Below are positions 56,627 to 64,000 of a stretch of 64,000 nt of DNA, piece by piece. This DNA is from Sphingobium sp. D43FB (GTDB lineage Bacteria; Pseudomonadota; Alphaproteobacteria; Sphingomonadales; Sphingomonadaceae): NCBI RefSeq assembly GCF_002312805.1, contig NZ_NMUA01000018.1, forward strand, positions 1-64,000, written 5' to 3'. The notes beneath the pieces are model-generated. The model worked only from the letters and a program-made list of their open reading frames with translations. It made no database searches and had not been told where the DNA came from. Every line of letters starts with the position of its first letter. The stretch's first letter is position 1. The position numbers were made by a program, and so were the translations under genes.

Positions 56627-57099
56627 GCGAAGCCTCCGTCCGCGCCTTCTTCGCTACCCATGCGCCTGACGTGACGATCATCGATCAGGGCATCAGCACC
56701 GCCACCGTATTGGAAGCCGCCGCCGCGCTTGGCGTCGAACCCGCCCGCATCGCCAAGACCCTGTCGCTGCGCGTCGGCGATACCGTCGTCCTTGTCTGCA
56801 CCCGCGGCGACGCGCGCCTCAACAATGGTAAGGCCAAGGCTGCCCTTGGCGCAAAGCCCCGGATGCTGGGCGCGGACGAGGTCGAGGCGATCACCGGCCA
56901 TCCGGTCGGCGGCGTCTGCCCGTTCGGCCTGACCGCGCCGCTTGCGATATATTGCGACATATCTTTGCAGGCCTTCGATACCGTCTTCCCCGCCGCCGGT
57001 TCCCGCACCACCTCGGTCGAACTGACGCCCGACCGGCTCGCCGCCTTGACCGGCGGACAATGGATCGACATCTGCACCCTCCCGGAAACAGGGGATTAA
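56623..57099 (+). CDS. YbaK/EbsC-family aminoacyl-tRNA deacylase-like protein
   Basis: A 158-aa trans-editing-like domain: RIAKTLSLRVGDTVVLVCTRGDARLNNGKAKAAL and the pocket region VEAITGHPVGGVCPFGL. Relatives deacylate mischarged Cys-tRNA-Pro or similar. Stop overlaps nothing; start overlaps galE by ATGA. Confidence 0.87.
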   Translation: MSEASVRAFFATHAPDVTIIDQGISTATVLEAAAALGVEPARIAKTLSLRVGDTVVLVCTRGDARLNNGKAKAALGAKPRMLGADEVEAITGHPVGGVCPFGLTAPLAIYCDISLQAFDTVFPAAGSRTTSVELTPDRLAALTGGQWIDICTLPETGD

Positions 57100-57104
57100 T
57101 TTCC

Positions 57105-57794
57105 ATGCCGACCGAACATCATTTCACCGACAGCGCCCAGGCCGCCGCCGACATCGCCACCCGCATCGCCACGGTTTTGGAACAAGCCATCGCCACGCGC
57201 GGCGTCGCAACCCTCGCCCTGTCGGGTGGCCGCTCCCCCCGCCCAGTACTCGAATCACTGTCCGCTTCGCTGTCCGATTGGAGCAAAGTCATCGTCACAT
57301 TGGTCGACGAACGCTGGGTCGATCCGACCGACCCCGACAGCAATGAAAAGCTCGTTCGCGACAGCTTGCTGCAAGGACCAGCCGCCGCCGCGCGCTTCGT
57401 GCCGATGAAGAACGCCGCCGCCGACGCCTATCTCGGCCAGCCAGCGGCGGAAGCGGACTTCGCCGCCCTCCCCTGGCCGCTCGACATCATCCTGCTCGGC
57501 ATGGGCGATGACGGCCACACCGCCTCGCTCTTCCCAGAGGCCAAGGAATTGGACGAAGGCCTCTCCAGCACAGCGCTGACCATCGCGGTCACGCCGCCCG
57601 CCGCCCCGCATCAGCGGCTTTCGCTGACCGCCCATGCCATCCTGTCCAGCCGCCACATCTTCTTGCAGATCAGCGGCGCCGCGAAAAAAGCCGTCTATGA
57701 TCGCGCCATGGCGGGCGGCCCCGTCGAGGAACTGCCGATCCGCGTCGCCCTGTGCCAGGACGCCGTGCCGGTCGATGTCTGGATCAGCCAGTAA
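57105..57794 (+). CDS. pgl: 6-phosphogluconolactonase
   Basis: Hydrolyses 6-phosphogluconolactone in the pentose phosphate/Entner-Doudoroff route. The 229-aa protein has ALSGGRSPRPVLESLS, LVDERWVDPTDPDSNEKLVRD and ILLGMGDDGHTASLFPEAKEL with the catalytic His-containing loop. It ends overlapping by 11 nt with the convergent uracil-DNA glycosylase gene. Confidence 0.93.
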   Translation: MPTEHHFTDSAQAAADIATRIATVLEQAIATRGVATLALSGGRSPRPVLESLSASLSDWSKVIVTLVDERWVDPTDPDSNEKLVRDSLLQGPAAAARFVPMKNAAADAYLGQPAAEADFAALPWPLDIILLGMGDDGHTASLFPEAKELDEGLSSTALTIAVTPPAAPHQRLSLTAHAILSSRHIFLQISGAAKKAVYDRAMAGGPVEELPIRVALCQDAVPVDVWISQ

Positions 57795-58446
57795 GCCCAG
57801 CCAGCTCTACCGCCCGCGCAAACACCGCCTCGAACATCTCCGCCGTCAGTCGACCGGTATTCTGATTATAGCGCGAGCAATGATAGCTATCGATCAGCAT
57901 CCGCCCGTCTGGCATGCGATGTTCGGCCAGATGGGCAAAGCGCGCCTTGGGCAGCCGGCCGCCCAACACCTTGACCGCCGACTGGTGCGCGATCTGGCCC
58001 AGCGCCACGAACACCCGCGCTTTGGGCAGCGCTGCAACGCCCTGCGCCAGAAACGGTCGGCACTTGTGCACTTCGTCGGGAACCGGCTTGTTCTGGGGCG
58101 GCAGGCAGCGGACCGAATTGATGATGATCGCGTCCTTCAGCACCAGCCCATCATCGACCCGCGCATCATAGGCACCCTCGCTCAGCCCGAACTTCGCTAG
58201 CGTCTCGAAGAACAATACGCCCGAATCATCCCCGGTAAAAGGCCGCCCCGTCCGGTTCGCCCCCTGCTTGCCCGGAGCAAGCCCGATGATGCCGATCCGC
58301 GCCAACGGATCGCCAAAGGCCGGCACCGGCGCATTCCACCAATCGGGATGTTCGACGCGGCATTCCTCGCGCAAGGCGACAAGGCGGGGACAGAGCGGAC
58401 AGTCGCGCGGCGGTTCGGTCGGTTCAAGGGGGCTTTCCAGGATCAT
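57784..58446 (-). CDS. Family-5 uracil-DNA glycosylase (UdgB-like)
   Basis: DNA-repair glycosylase, 220 aa. Motif A is GLAPGKQGANRTGRPFTGD and motif B HCSRYNQNTGRLT, characteristic of UDGb rather than the family-4 enzymes. Cys residues at CPLC (near 16-19), VRC and HKC could hold an iron-sulfur cluster. Start at 58446 (MILESPLEP) avoids overlap with the divergent folK gene; an upstream Met at 58533 would not. Confidence 0.88.
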   Translation of the reverse strand: MILESPLEPTEPPRDCPLCPRLVALREECRVEHPDWWNAPVPAFGDPLARIGIIGLAPGKQGANRTGRPFTGDDSGVLFFETLAKFGLSEGAYDARVDDGLVLKDAIIINSVRCLPPQNKPVPDEVHKCRPFLAQGVAALPKARVFVALGQIAHQSAVKVLGGRLPKARFAHLAEHRMPDGRMLIDSYHCSRYNQNTGRLTAEMFEAVFARAVELAGLTG

Positions 58447-58469
58447 GGGCAGCAGATAGGCGCTGATCG

Positions 58470-58967
58470 ATGGCCGACACAAGCACGCACATTTATGCCC
58501 TGGCCTTAGGGTCCAACCGGCCGCTCTCCGCACGCCGCACCCCTGCGCGCCTGCTGGACGAAGCGGCCGCGCTGATCGGCGAGAAGATGCGCGTCATCGC
58601 GCTCGCCCCTGCCATCACAACACCGCCAATGGGACCATCCTCGCGCCTCTATGCCAACAGCGCGCTGCTGGTCGAAAGCCCCCTGCCCCCGCCCGCTTTA
58701 CTCTCCCTGCTCCAGTCGATCGAACACAGGCTCGGTCGCCGCCGCCATCGCCGCTGGGGCGCACGCAGTGTCGATATCGACATCATCCTCTGGTCGGGCG
58801 GCATCTGGCGCAGTCGCCTGCTCACCATCCCCCATAGCGCCTTCCGCCAGCGCGCCTTCGTGCTGACCCCGCTCGTCGCCATCGCCCCGCGCTGGCGCGA
58901 TCCCCTTTCAGGCCTCACCATCCGCCATCTGCACGCCCGCCTGCAAAAGCACACGCGAAGAGGTTGA
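58470..58967 (+). CDS. folK: HPPK (2-amino-4-hydroxy-6-hydroxymethyldihydropteridine diphosphokinase)
   Basis: Pyrophosphorylates the pterin that FolP then uses. The 165-aa protein has IYALALGSNRPLSARRTPARLLDEA, RLYANSALLVES, the HPPK signature RRWGARSVDIDIILW and RAFVLTPLVAIAP. About 19 bp from a tRNA-Lys gene start region downstream. The folate genes of the window (folE, folP, folK) are dispersed. Confidence 0.92.
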   Translation: MADTSTHIYALALGSNRPLSARRTPARLLDEAAALIGEKMRVIALAPAITTPPMGPSSRLYANSALLVESPLPPPALLSLLQSIEHRLGRRRHRRWGARSVDIDIILWSGGIWRSRLLTIPHSAFRQRAFVLTPLVAIAPRWRDPLSGLTIRHLHARLQKHTRRG

Positions 58968-59009
58968 CCATCGCGGTTCCCCCTATTAGGGCGACCTCCA
59001 CCGCTAAAC

Positions 59010-59085
59010 GGGTCCATAGCTCAGTCGGTAGAGCAACTGACTTTTAATCAGTAGGTCGCTGGTTCGAACCCAGCTGGACTCACCA
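59010..59085 (+). tRNA. tRNA-Lys (UUU)
   Basis: 76-nt cloverleaf: acceptor GGGTCCA/TGGACTC with one G-U pair, D-arm AGCTCAGTCGGTAGAGCA, anticodon arm CTGACTTTTAATCAG (anticodon TTT), T-arm CTGGTTCGAACCCAG and encoded CCA. No att-like repeat of its 3' end was noticed downstream. Confidence 0.96.
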
Positions 59086-59336
59086 TTTAAGCGGTCGGCA
59101 AAGAACTGGCCTATTGCGCGTGCATCGCGTGAGCCGAGCCGAATCGCCTCCGCTCTTCCGCCATCAGACAGACAGCCATCGGGTGGCCTCATGCCCCCCA
59201 TTCGCATCACAGGCGGCGTTTCCCCCTTTTTCTGTCGCGCTGCCGTGCCAATGCCTATGGCTCCGCCCGCTGAACTGCTACCCTTGGGTGATTGCGACGA
59301 TCGCGCTTAGACGCTGACGTTGGGTAAAGGATGGAG

Positions 59337-61448
59337 ATGCTAGGAATGCGGATGCGGTGGTTATGTCTGTTCGCCATCTCGGCCGGATCGAGCGGTCCTG
59401 CAATGACGCAATTGCCCGCCATGCCGGACATTCCCCGCGTGGCCCCACCTGAGCGGCCCGAAGACAGGCATTTCCGGGTGGTCATCCCGAACCGCCCGGC
59501 ACCGACGCCGATCATCCTGCATGTGTCGCCGCAGGGATCGGACGACGGCGATGGATCGGCGCGCAAGCCCTTTGCCTCGCTGGTCCGCGCGCAGCAGGCG
59601 GTGCGGAGCCTCAATCGCGACCATGATGTGACGGTCTCCTTGGCGGCGGGAACCTACCGCCTGAACGCCCCCTTGCGCTTTGGCGCGGGGGACGGCGGTC
59701 AGAATGGCTATACGGTGCGGTGGGAGGGCGCGCCGGGCACACGTGCCATCCTGTCAGGCGGTCAACCGGTCACCGGTTGGCGGCAAGTCGACAAGCAGCG
59801 GAATATCTGGGCGGCCAGCGTTCCTGCGGGCACGGACCCCCGGCAATTGATCGTCGCGAGGGAACTCGCGCCACGGGCATCGGTCGAAATCCCGCGGACC
59901 GCCGTCGCTTTCCATCCTTGGGGACTGGAGATCAAGGATGCGGCATGGCGCTTTCTGGCGCAACTCCCCGGTCAGAGCCGCATCGAAGTGGAAGGCATGA
60001 GCTGGTTCACCCATCGCCATGCCATGGTCGACCGTATCGAAGGCGACAGGATTGTCATGCAGCAACCGGGGTGGCGCAATAATCTGGTCGGCTATGACAC
60101 GATGGCGCGACCGGTATCGGCCGAAGTCGCGCGCCTCTTCCTGGTGAATGCCCTCGCCTTCCTGCGGGAGCCGGGCCAATGGTTCGTCGATCCGAAGGCC
60201 GGGCAACTCTATTACAAGCCCCGGCCGGGCGAAAATATGAGCCGGATCGACATCGTCCTGCCGCGGCTGGAACATCTGCTGTCGATCGCGGGCAGCTATG
60301 ACGAACCCGTCCGCGACCTCGAATTTCGTCGCTTGCAATTCAGCCATACGAGCTGGCTACAGCCGTCGGGGCCAGAGGGCTATGCCAGCCAGCAGAGCGG
60401 CGCCTATCTGGCGGGCGAACTGGTCGATTATCCCGCCGATCCGATCCGCGATTGCAGCTGGGGCTGCGCGTCGTTCGAACGGATGCGCAACCGGTGGAGT
60501 CAGCAGCCCGCCGCAGTACAGGTCGCTGCGGCCCGGCGCATCGTCTTTGACGACGACCGCTTTTCGCAACTGGGGCAGATCGCGCTCGGCATCGGGACCA
60601 ATCCTGAAGCCAATGAAAGCGGCGTGGGCCTTGGCACGTCGGCGATCGAGATCACGAACAACGAATTTGCCGACCTGGCGGGCGGTGCCATCATGGCGGG
60701 CGGGGGGCAACCGGACGCGCATCATCCAACCCGGCCTGAAATGGGCTTGCGCGACATCGTCATCCGCAACAACCGGATCGAAGGGGTGTCGCGCGATTAT
60801 AAGGAACAGTCGGCGATCCTCGTCACCTATGCGTCCGGCACGCTCATCCTGAACAACGACGTCTCCGACGCGCCTTATGACGGCATCGATGTCGGCTGGG
60901 GGTGGGGTGCCAATGATCCGGGCGGCAGCGCCGAATATTGGCGCAAGCAACGCGGCTATTATGACCAGCCCGGCAACATCGTCTATGATACGCCCACGAC
61001 GTTGCGCGACACCGTGGTCATGGGGAACCGGGTCAGCCGGGTGAAACAATGGTTCCCCGACGGCGGCGCCATCTATCATCTGTCCGCCGATCCCAGCGCG
61101 CTGATCGCGGAAAATTACATATCCGACATCGCCGGATCGGGCGGGATCGGCATCTATCTGGACGAAGGGTCGCGCTATGTCACCGTGCGCAACAATGTCA
61201 TCGACCGGGTCGGCGGCGTGTGGCTCAACCTCAACACCCAGTCGCATATCGCACCGCGGCGCACGGCGCTGGACAATGTCGCCACGGCCAACTGGTATAA
61301 TAGCGGCAAGCTCAACGGCGAATGGAGCGCCTATCTCAACAATCGCGCCACGGACAATGTGGCTGTGGTCGGAAACCAATGGCCGACGGAGGCAAAGCGC
61401 GTGATCGACGCGAGTGGCGTGCAACCGGCGGAGGCCGCCGGTCGCTGA
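59337..61448 (+). CDS. Right-handed beta-helix repeat protein, exported
   Basis: A 703-aa protein with a signal-like N-terminus (MRMRWLCLFAISAGSSGPAMTQ) and a beta-helix: ILHVSPQGSDDGDGSARKPFASLVRAQQAVRSL near residue 55, then repeats such as IEITNNEFADLAGGAIMAGG, DIVIRNNRIEGVSRDYKEQS and VVMGNRVSRVKQWFPDGG. This layout is shared by extracellular glycan-degrading enzymes, including GH141-like proteins, but the substrate and catalytic residues are not fixed. Start ambiguous between 59331, 59337 and 59346. Lies alone between tRNA-Lys and an aldehyde dehydrogenase. Confidence 0.8.
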   Translation: MLGMRMRWLCLFAISAGSSGPAMTQLPAMPDIPRVAPPERPEDRHFRVVIPNRPAPTPIILHVSPQGSDDGDGSARKPFASLVRAQQAVRSLNRDHDVTVSLAAGTYRLNAPLRFGAGDGGQNGYTVRWEGAPGTRAILSGGQPVTGWRQVDKQRNIWAASVPAGTDPRQLIVARELAPRASVEIPRTAVAFHPWGLEIKDAAWRFLAQLPGQSRIEVEGMSWFTHRHAMVDRIEGDRIVMQQPGWRNNLVGYDTMARPVSAEVARLFLVNALAFLREPGQWFVDPKAGQLYYKPRPGENMSRIDIVLPRLEHLLSIAGSYDEPVRDLEFRRLQFSHTSWLQPSGPEGYASQQSGAYLAGELVDYPADPIRDCSWGCASFERMRNRWSQQPAAVQVAAARRIVFDDDRFSQLGQIALGIGTNPEANESGVGLGTSAIEITNNEFADLAGGAIMAGGGQPDAHHPTRPEMGLRDIVIRNNRIEGVSRDYKEQSAILVTYASGTLILNNDVSDAPYDGIDVGWGWGANDPGGSAEYWRKQRGYYDQPGNIVYDTPTTLRDTVVMGNRVSRVKQWFPDGGAIYHLSADPSALIAENYISDIAGSGGIGIYLDEGSRYVTVRNNVIDRVGGVWLNLNTQSHIAPRRTALDNVATANWYNSGKLNGEWSAYLNNRATDNVAVVGNQWPTEAKRVIDASGVQPAEAAGR

Positions 61449-61478
61449 CGGATGACGGGCTTTGCTTCAAACGCCCAT

Positions 61479-62948
61479 CTACAAATTGGCCGGCGCACCA
61501 TCTAACAAAATAGTCTTGCTCTCCAGATAGGCTGCAAGCCCCTCAACGCCGCCTTCGCGGCCAATGCCGGACTGCTTGAACCCGCCAAATGGCAAGCCGA
61601 ATTCCAGTTTCATGCCATTCTGGCCAAAGCCCCCTGCCCGCACACGCCGGGCAATGCGATAGGCCGCATCGACATCATTGGTCAGGACCGAACCATTGAG
61701 GCCATAGTTGCTTTCATTGGCGATGCGGATCGCGTCTTCTTCATCTTCCGCCGGAATCAGGCACAGCACCGGCCCGAAAATCTCTTCCTGCGCAATGCGG
61801 CTCTGATTATCGACATTGGCGAACAAGGTCGGCTCCATGAAATAGCCCTTGTCCATATGCGCAGGCCGGGCGCCTCCCGTAACAAGATCAGCGCTACCCT
61901 TGCCGATCGCGACATAGTCTTCGACGCGCTCCAACTGTCGCTTCATAGCGAGTGGCCCAAGCTGCGTTGCCATATCCTCGCTATGGCCGATGCGGATGCC
62001 CTGCATCACGGCCTTGATCGCATCGGCCAGTTCGTCATGGCGCTTCCTGGGGACGATTGCGCGGCTCAGCATCGCACAGACCTGACCGCTCATGATGGTG
62101 ATGGTGTTGCCCAATATGGCGGCCGCAACGTCGATCGGGAAGTCATCGCGCACGATCGCGGCGGATTTGCCCCCCAATTCCAGCGTGCAGCGCGCAATAC
62201 GGCTCGCACAGACCTCGCCGATGCGCTTTCCCGCACCGGTGGAGCCTGTGAAGGTCACCTTGTCGATGCCGGGATTATTGACCAGATGATCAGACGCATC
62301 GCGCCCGCCACAAACCAGGTTCACCACGCCGGCCGGGATGCCAGCGGCCTGCGCCGCCTCGGCCATGATATAGGCTTCCAGCGGCGTCTCCGGCGACGGC
62401 TTCATGATCACCGTACAGCCCGCCACCAGCGCATAAGCGACTTTGCTCGCCATGATGCCATAGGGCGCATTCCACGGTGCGATCGCCGCCACGACGCCTG
62501 TGGGCTCATAGGCGACGATCGCGGTGTCCACCTGAAAGGACGGGCGCCGCTCGACGAACGTGAAGCTGTCGGCATAGCCCGCAATCTGCATGAAGCTGGC
62601 GGTCGCGCCGCCAGTCATGATCGGCGCGAAGCTTGCCAGGCCGCCCACCTGCAGCGTCCAGGCGCGCGCCAGCTCCGGCTCCCGCTTTTGCAATTCCTCA
62701 CCCATTCGGCGCACCAGCGCACCGCGCTCGGCAGGGCTGAGCGTTGGCCATGGCCCCTCATCGAACGCCTTGCGCGCAGCCGTGACCGCACGGTCCATAT
62801 CCGCCTCGACCGCCTCGGCCACGCGGGCGATCACATCCTCACTATTGGGGGAGACGATCTCGATCGACTTTCCACCTGCGGACTCCACCCATTGCCCGCC
62901 GATATAGAGCTTGTCGGGGTGCGCGATGCGGATGTCGTGGGGTATCAT
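61479..62948 (-). CDS. NAD(P)-dependent aldehyde dehydrogenase
   Basis: A 489-aa ALDH: GVVAAIAPWNAPYGIM, the FTGSTGAGKRIGEVCASRIARCTLELGGKSAAIV block with the general-base Glu, nucleophile Cys in GQVCAMLSRAIVPRKRH, and IFGPVLCLIPAEDEEDA. Substrate unknown; divergent from the gene starting at 63124, sharing a palindrome. Confidence 0.93.
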   Translation of the reverse strand: MIPHDIRIAHPDKLYIGGQWVESAGGKSIEIVSPNSEDVIARVAEAVEADMDRAVTAARKAFDEGPWPTLSPAERGALVRRMGEELQKREPELARAWTLQVGGLASFAPIMTGGATASFMQIAGYADSFTFVERRPSFQVDTAIVAYEPTGVVAAIAPWNAPYGIMASKVAYALVAGCTVIMKPSPETPLEAYIMAEAAQAAGIPAGVVNLVCGGRDASDHLVNNPGIDKVTFTGSTGAGKRIGEVCASRIARCTLELGGKSAAIVRDDFPIDVAAAILGNTITIMSGQVCAMLSRAIVPRKRHDELADAIKAVMQGIRIGHSEDMATQLGPLAMKRQLERVEDYVAIGKGSADLVTGGARPAHMDKGYFMEPTLFANVDNQSRIAQEEIFGPVLCLIPAEDEEDAIRIANESNYGLNGSVLTNDVDAAYRIARRVRAGGFGQNGMKLEFGLPFGGFKQSGIGREGGVEGLAAYLESKTILLDGAPANL

Positions 62949-62980
62949 CTTGCTGTCCTCTCCTCGATTCTGCGTATAAC

Positions 62981-62996
62981 AATAACGAACGTTATT
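62981..62996. promoter_or_regulatory. Palindrome in the aldehyde dehydrogenase/63124 divergent region
   Basis: AATAACG-AA-CGTTATT, a perfect 7-2-7 inverted repeat 33 bp upstream of the aldehyde dehydrogenase start and about 130 bp before the divergent gene. Its form suits a TetR- or similar repressor; no regulator gene is visible in the window. Confidence 0.5.
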
Positions 62997-63123
62997 ATTA
63001 TTTCAACCGCATTGACGTGCCATTCGGTGCTTGACAGTAGAGATATGGCATGGCGTAATCATATCATTCGTTACCATTAACCGCCCAAAGAGCGGCATCG
63101 GCACATCCCATCGGGAGAGGATA

Positions 63124-64000
63124 ATGCGAAACGCCCTGATCGCGGCCTGGACGCGCGAGCGCCTCTACGCGGTACTGGATCAATATCTCGCCGCGCTTGT
63201 GGCCCGCGATCCCGCAAAGGTCGATTGGGCGCCGATGGTGCGGGCCACCGAGAACAACGTCGAACTCGCAATCGGCGACGGCCTGTGGGGCACGATCACC
63301 GGGCGCGGTGATTATGATCTGCGCTTTGCCGACTGCACGACCGGCCAGGTCGGCCTGTTCAGCACCGTGCAGGAAAGCCAGCATGATTCAGCGATGGCAT
63401 TGCGTATCGGCGTGAACGGGCAAGACGCGATTACGGAAGTGGAAATGCTGATCGTCCGCCAGGTCGATGAAGCGCTGGTTTTCCCCAACCCGCGCTTTGA
63501 GCCAAAACCTGCTTTCGAAAGCGCAATCCCGGCCGACAAGCGCATGACGCGCGAGCGGCTGAGGGCGATCGCCGACGGTTATTTTTCGACGCTGGAACAG
63601 AATGACGGGCAGCTTTTCACCCGCTTCCATCCCGATTGCGAGCGTGTCGAAAATGGCGTGCAGACCACGAACAACCCCGATTTCCCGCTCGTAAATGCCC
63701 ATCTCGGCTGCGAAGAGCAGTTCCGCATGGGCTATTATCGCTATGATGATCGCCTGCGTGGCCGCCGCTTCCCGCTGATCGACGAGGAGCGCGGCCTCGT
63801 CTTCGCCCATGGCTTCATCGATCATTGCGGCCGCCTCGCCCATTACAAGCTGACAGACGGCGCCGAGATCGAATCCCACATCCGCCGTCCGCACAGTTTT
63901 TACATGTCCGAATTGTTCCGCATTGAGGAAGACGCCATCCGCCAGATCGAGGCCAATTTCATCACCGTCCCCTATCATATGCCCTCCCCGTGGGACGGCA
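63124..64000 (+). CDS. Unidentified gene, cut by window end
   Basis: Open frame from ATG at 63124 (GGGAGAGG 4 nt upstream) to the window end, at least 292 codons. It reads MRNALIAAWTRERLYAVLDQ, GTITGRGDYDLRFADCTTGQVG, and RLRAIADGYFSTLEQNDGQLF; the second half (FHPDCERVENGVQTTNNPD onwards) looks like a SnoaL/NTF2-like sequence. I do not recognise it as a known enzyme. Divergent from the aldehyde dehydrogenase gene, possibly under shared control. Confidence 0.6.
   Translation, partial: MRNALIAAWTRERLYAVLDQYLAALVARDPAKVDWAPMVRATENNVELAIGDGLWGTITGRGDYDLRFADCTTGQVGLFSTVQESQHDSAMALRIGVNGQDAITEVEMLIVRQVDEALVFPNPRFEPKPAFESAIPADKRMTRERLRAIADGYFSTLEQNDGQLFTRFHPDCERVENGVQTTNNPDFPLVNAHLGCEEQFRMGYYRYDDRLRGRRFPLIDEERGLVFAHGFIDHCGRLAHYKLTDGAEIESHIRRPHSFYMSELFRIEEDAIRQIEANFITVPYHMPSPWDG

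Noticed and set aside
58964..59009. TTGACC promoter for tRNA-Lys
   Set aside because: It overlaps the folK stop and the TATTAG candidate is only 14 bp away, too close.
59010..59400. Integration site at tRNA-Lys
   Set aside because: No repeated tRNA 3' end or integrase is visible in the window; only a suggestion remains.

Overview
The window looks like chromosomal DNA of a sphingomonad (Alphaproteobacteria, Sphingomonadales, probably Sphingobium or a close relative). The grounds are high GC, a CcrM-type GANTC methyltransferase, an Ala/Pro-rich extension on ribosomal protein S9, a TonB-dependent receptor paired with a catabolic hydrolase, and many palindromic REP-like repeats of the kind that litter sphingomonad genomes. 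Placement rests on sequence character recognised by eye, not on a search.

Layout. 1-3.3 kb is an accessory patch: a truncated IS630 transposase abuts a C-terminally truncated, AT-richer OLD-type ATPase/nuclease, followed by a HigBA toxin-antitoxin pair. 3.5-7.5 kb (minus strand) holds an L,D-transpeptidase and the chain glmM, DUF1272, thiD, rnhB. 7.7-12.3 kb has an alanine/sodium symporter, a CsbD protein and a large DUF3857/transglutaminase/TPR protein. 12.4-16.6 kb has rpsI-rplM, folP, ccrM and an ArsR regulator. 16.7-19.7 kb is fabD, a crotonase and fabG, interrupted by a GxxExxY gene packaged between inverted repeats. 19.9-24.9 kb is a tripartite MacAB/TolC-type efflux operon. 25-36 kb mixes an RcnB-like protein, a BLUF photoreceptor, a GntP permease, the rpsF-rpsR-rplI operon, an esterase, small unknowns, DUF808, a MATE pump and an ABC-2 exporter.

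36-43 kb holds a PmtA-like methyltransferase and a LysR gene divergent from a valine-degradation cluster: acyl-CoA dehydrogenase, 3-hydroxyisobutyryl-CoA hydrolase, mmsB and mmsA. A repeat-flanked GIY-YIG nuclease gene sits inside that cluster. 43-50 kb has a TonB receptor/dipeptidase pair, an enoyl-CoA hydratase, and folE with a pteridine-reductase-like SDR. 50-59 kb has a MobA-like transferase, an MFS exporter, fatty-acid beta-oxidation genes (thiolase and multifunctional FadJ/FadB), galE, a YbaK protein, pgl, a family-5 uracil-DNA glycosylase, folK and tRNA-Lys. The end has a beta-helix protein, an aldehyde dehydrogenase and the start of an unidentified gene.

Most of the window is housekeeping. 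The strongest unusual signals are seven GANTC sites crowded just upstream of ccrM, and two unrelated small nuclease genes (GxxExxY PD-(D/E)XK-like and GIY-YIG) each sitting in a minimal inverted-repeat cassette inside an otherwise tight gene cluster; the first cassette is also bracketed by a 13-bp direct repeat. A terminator-shaped hairpin that also contains the galE ribosome-binding site, and palindromic operators beside several regulators, are secondary leads.
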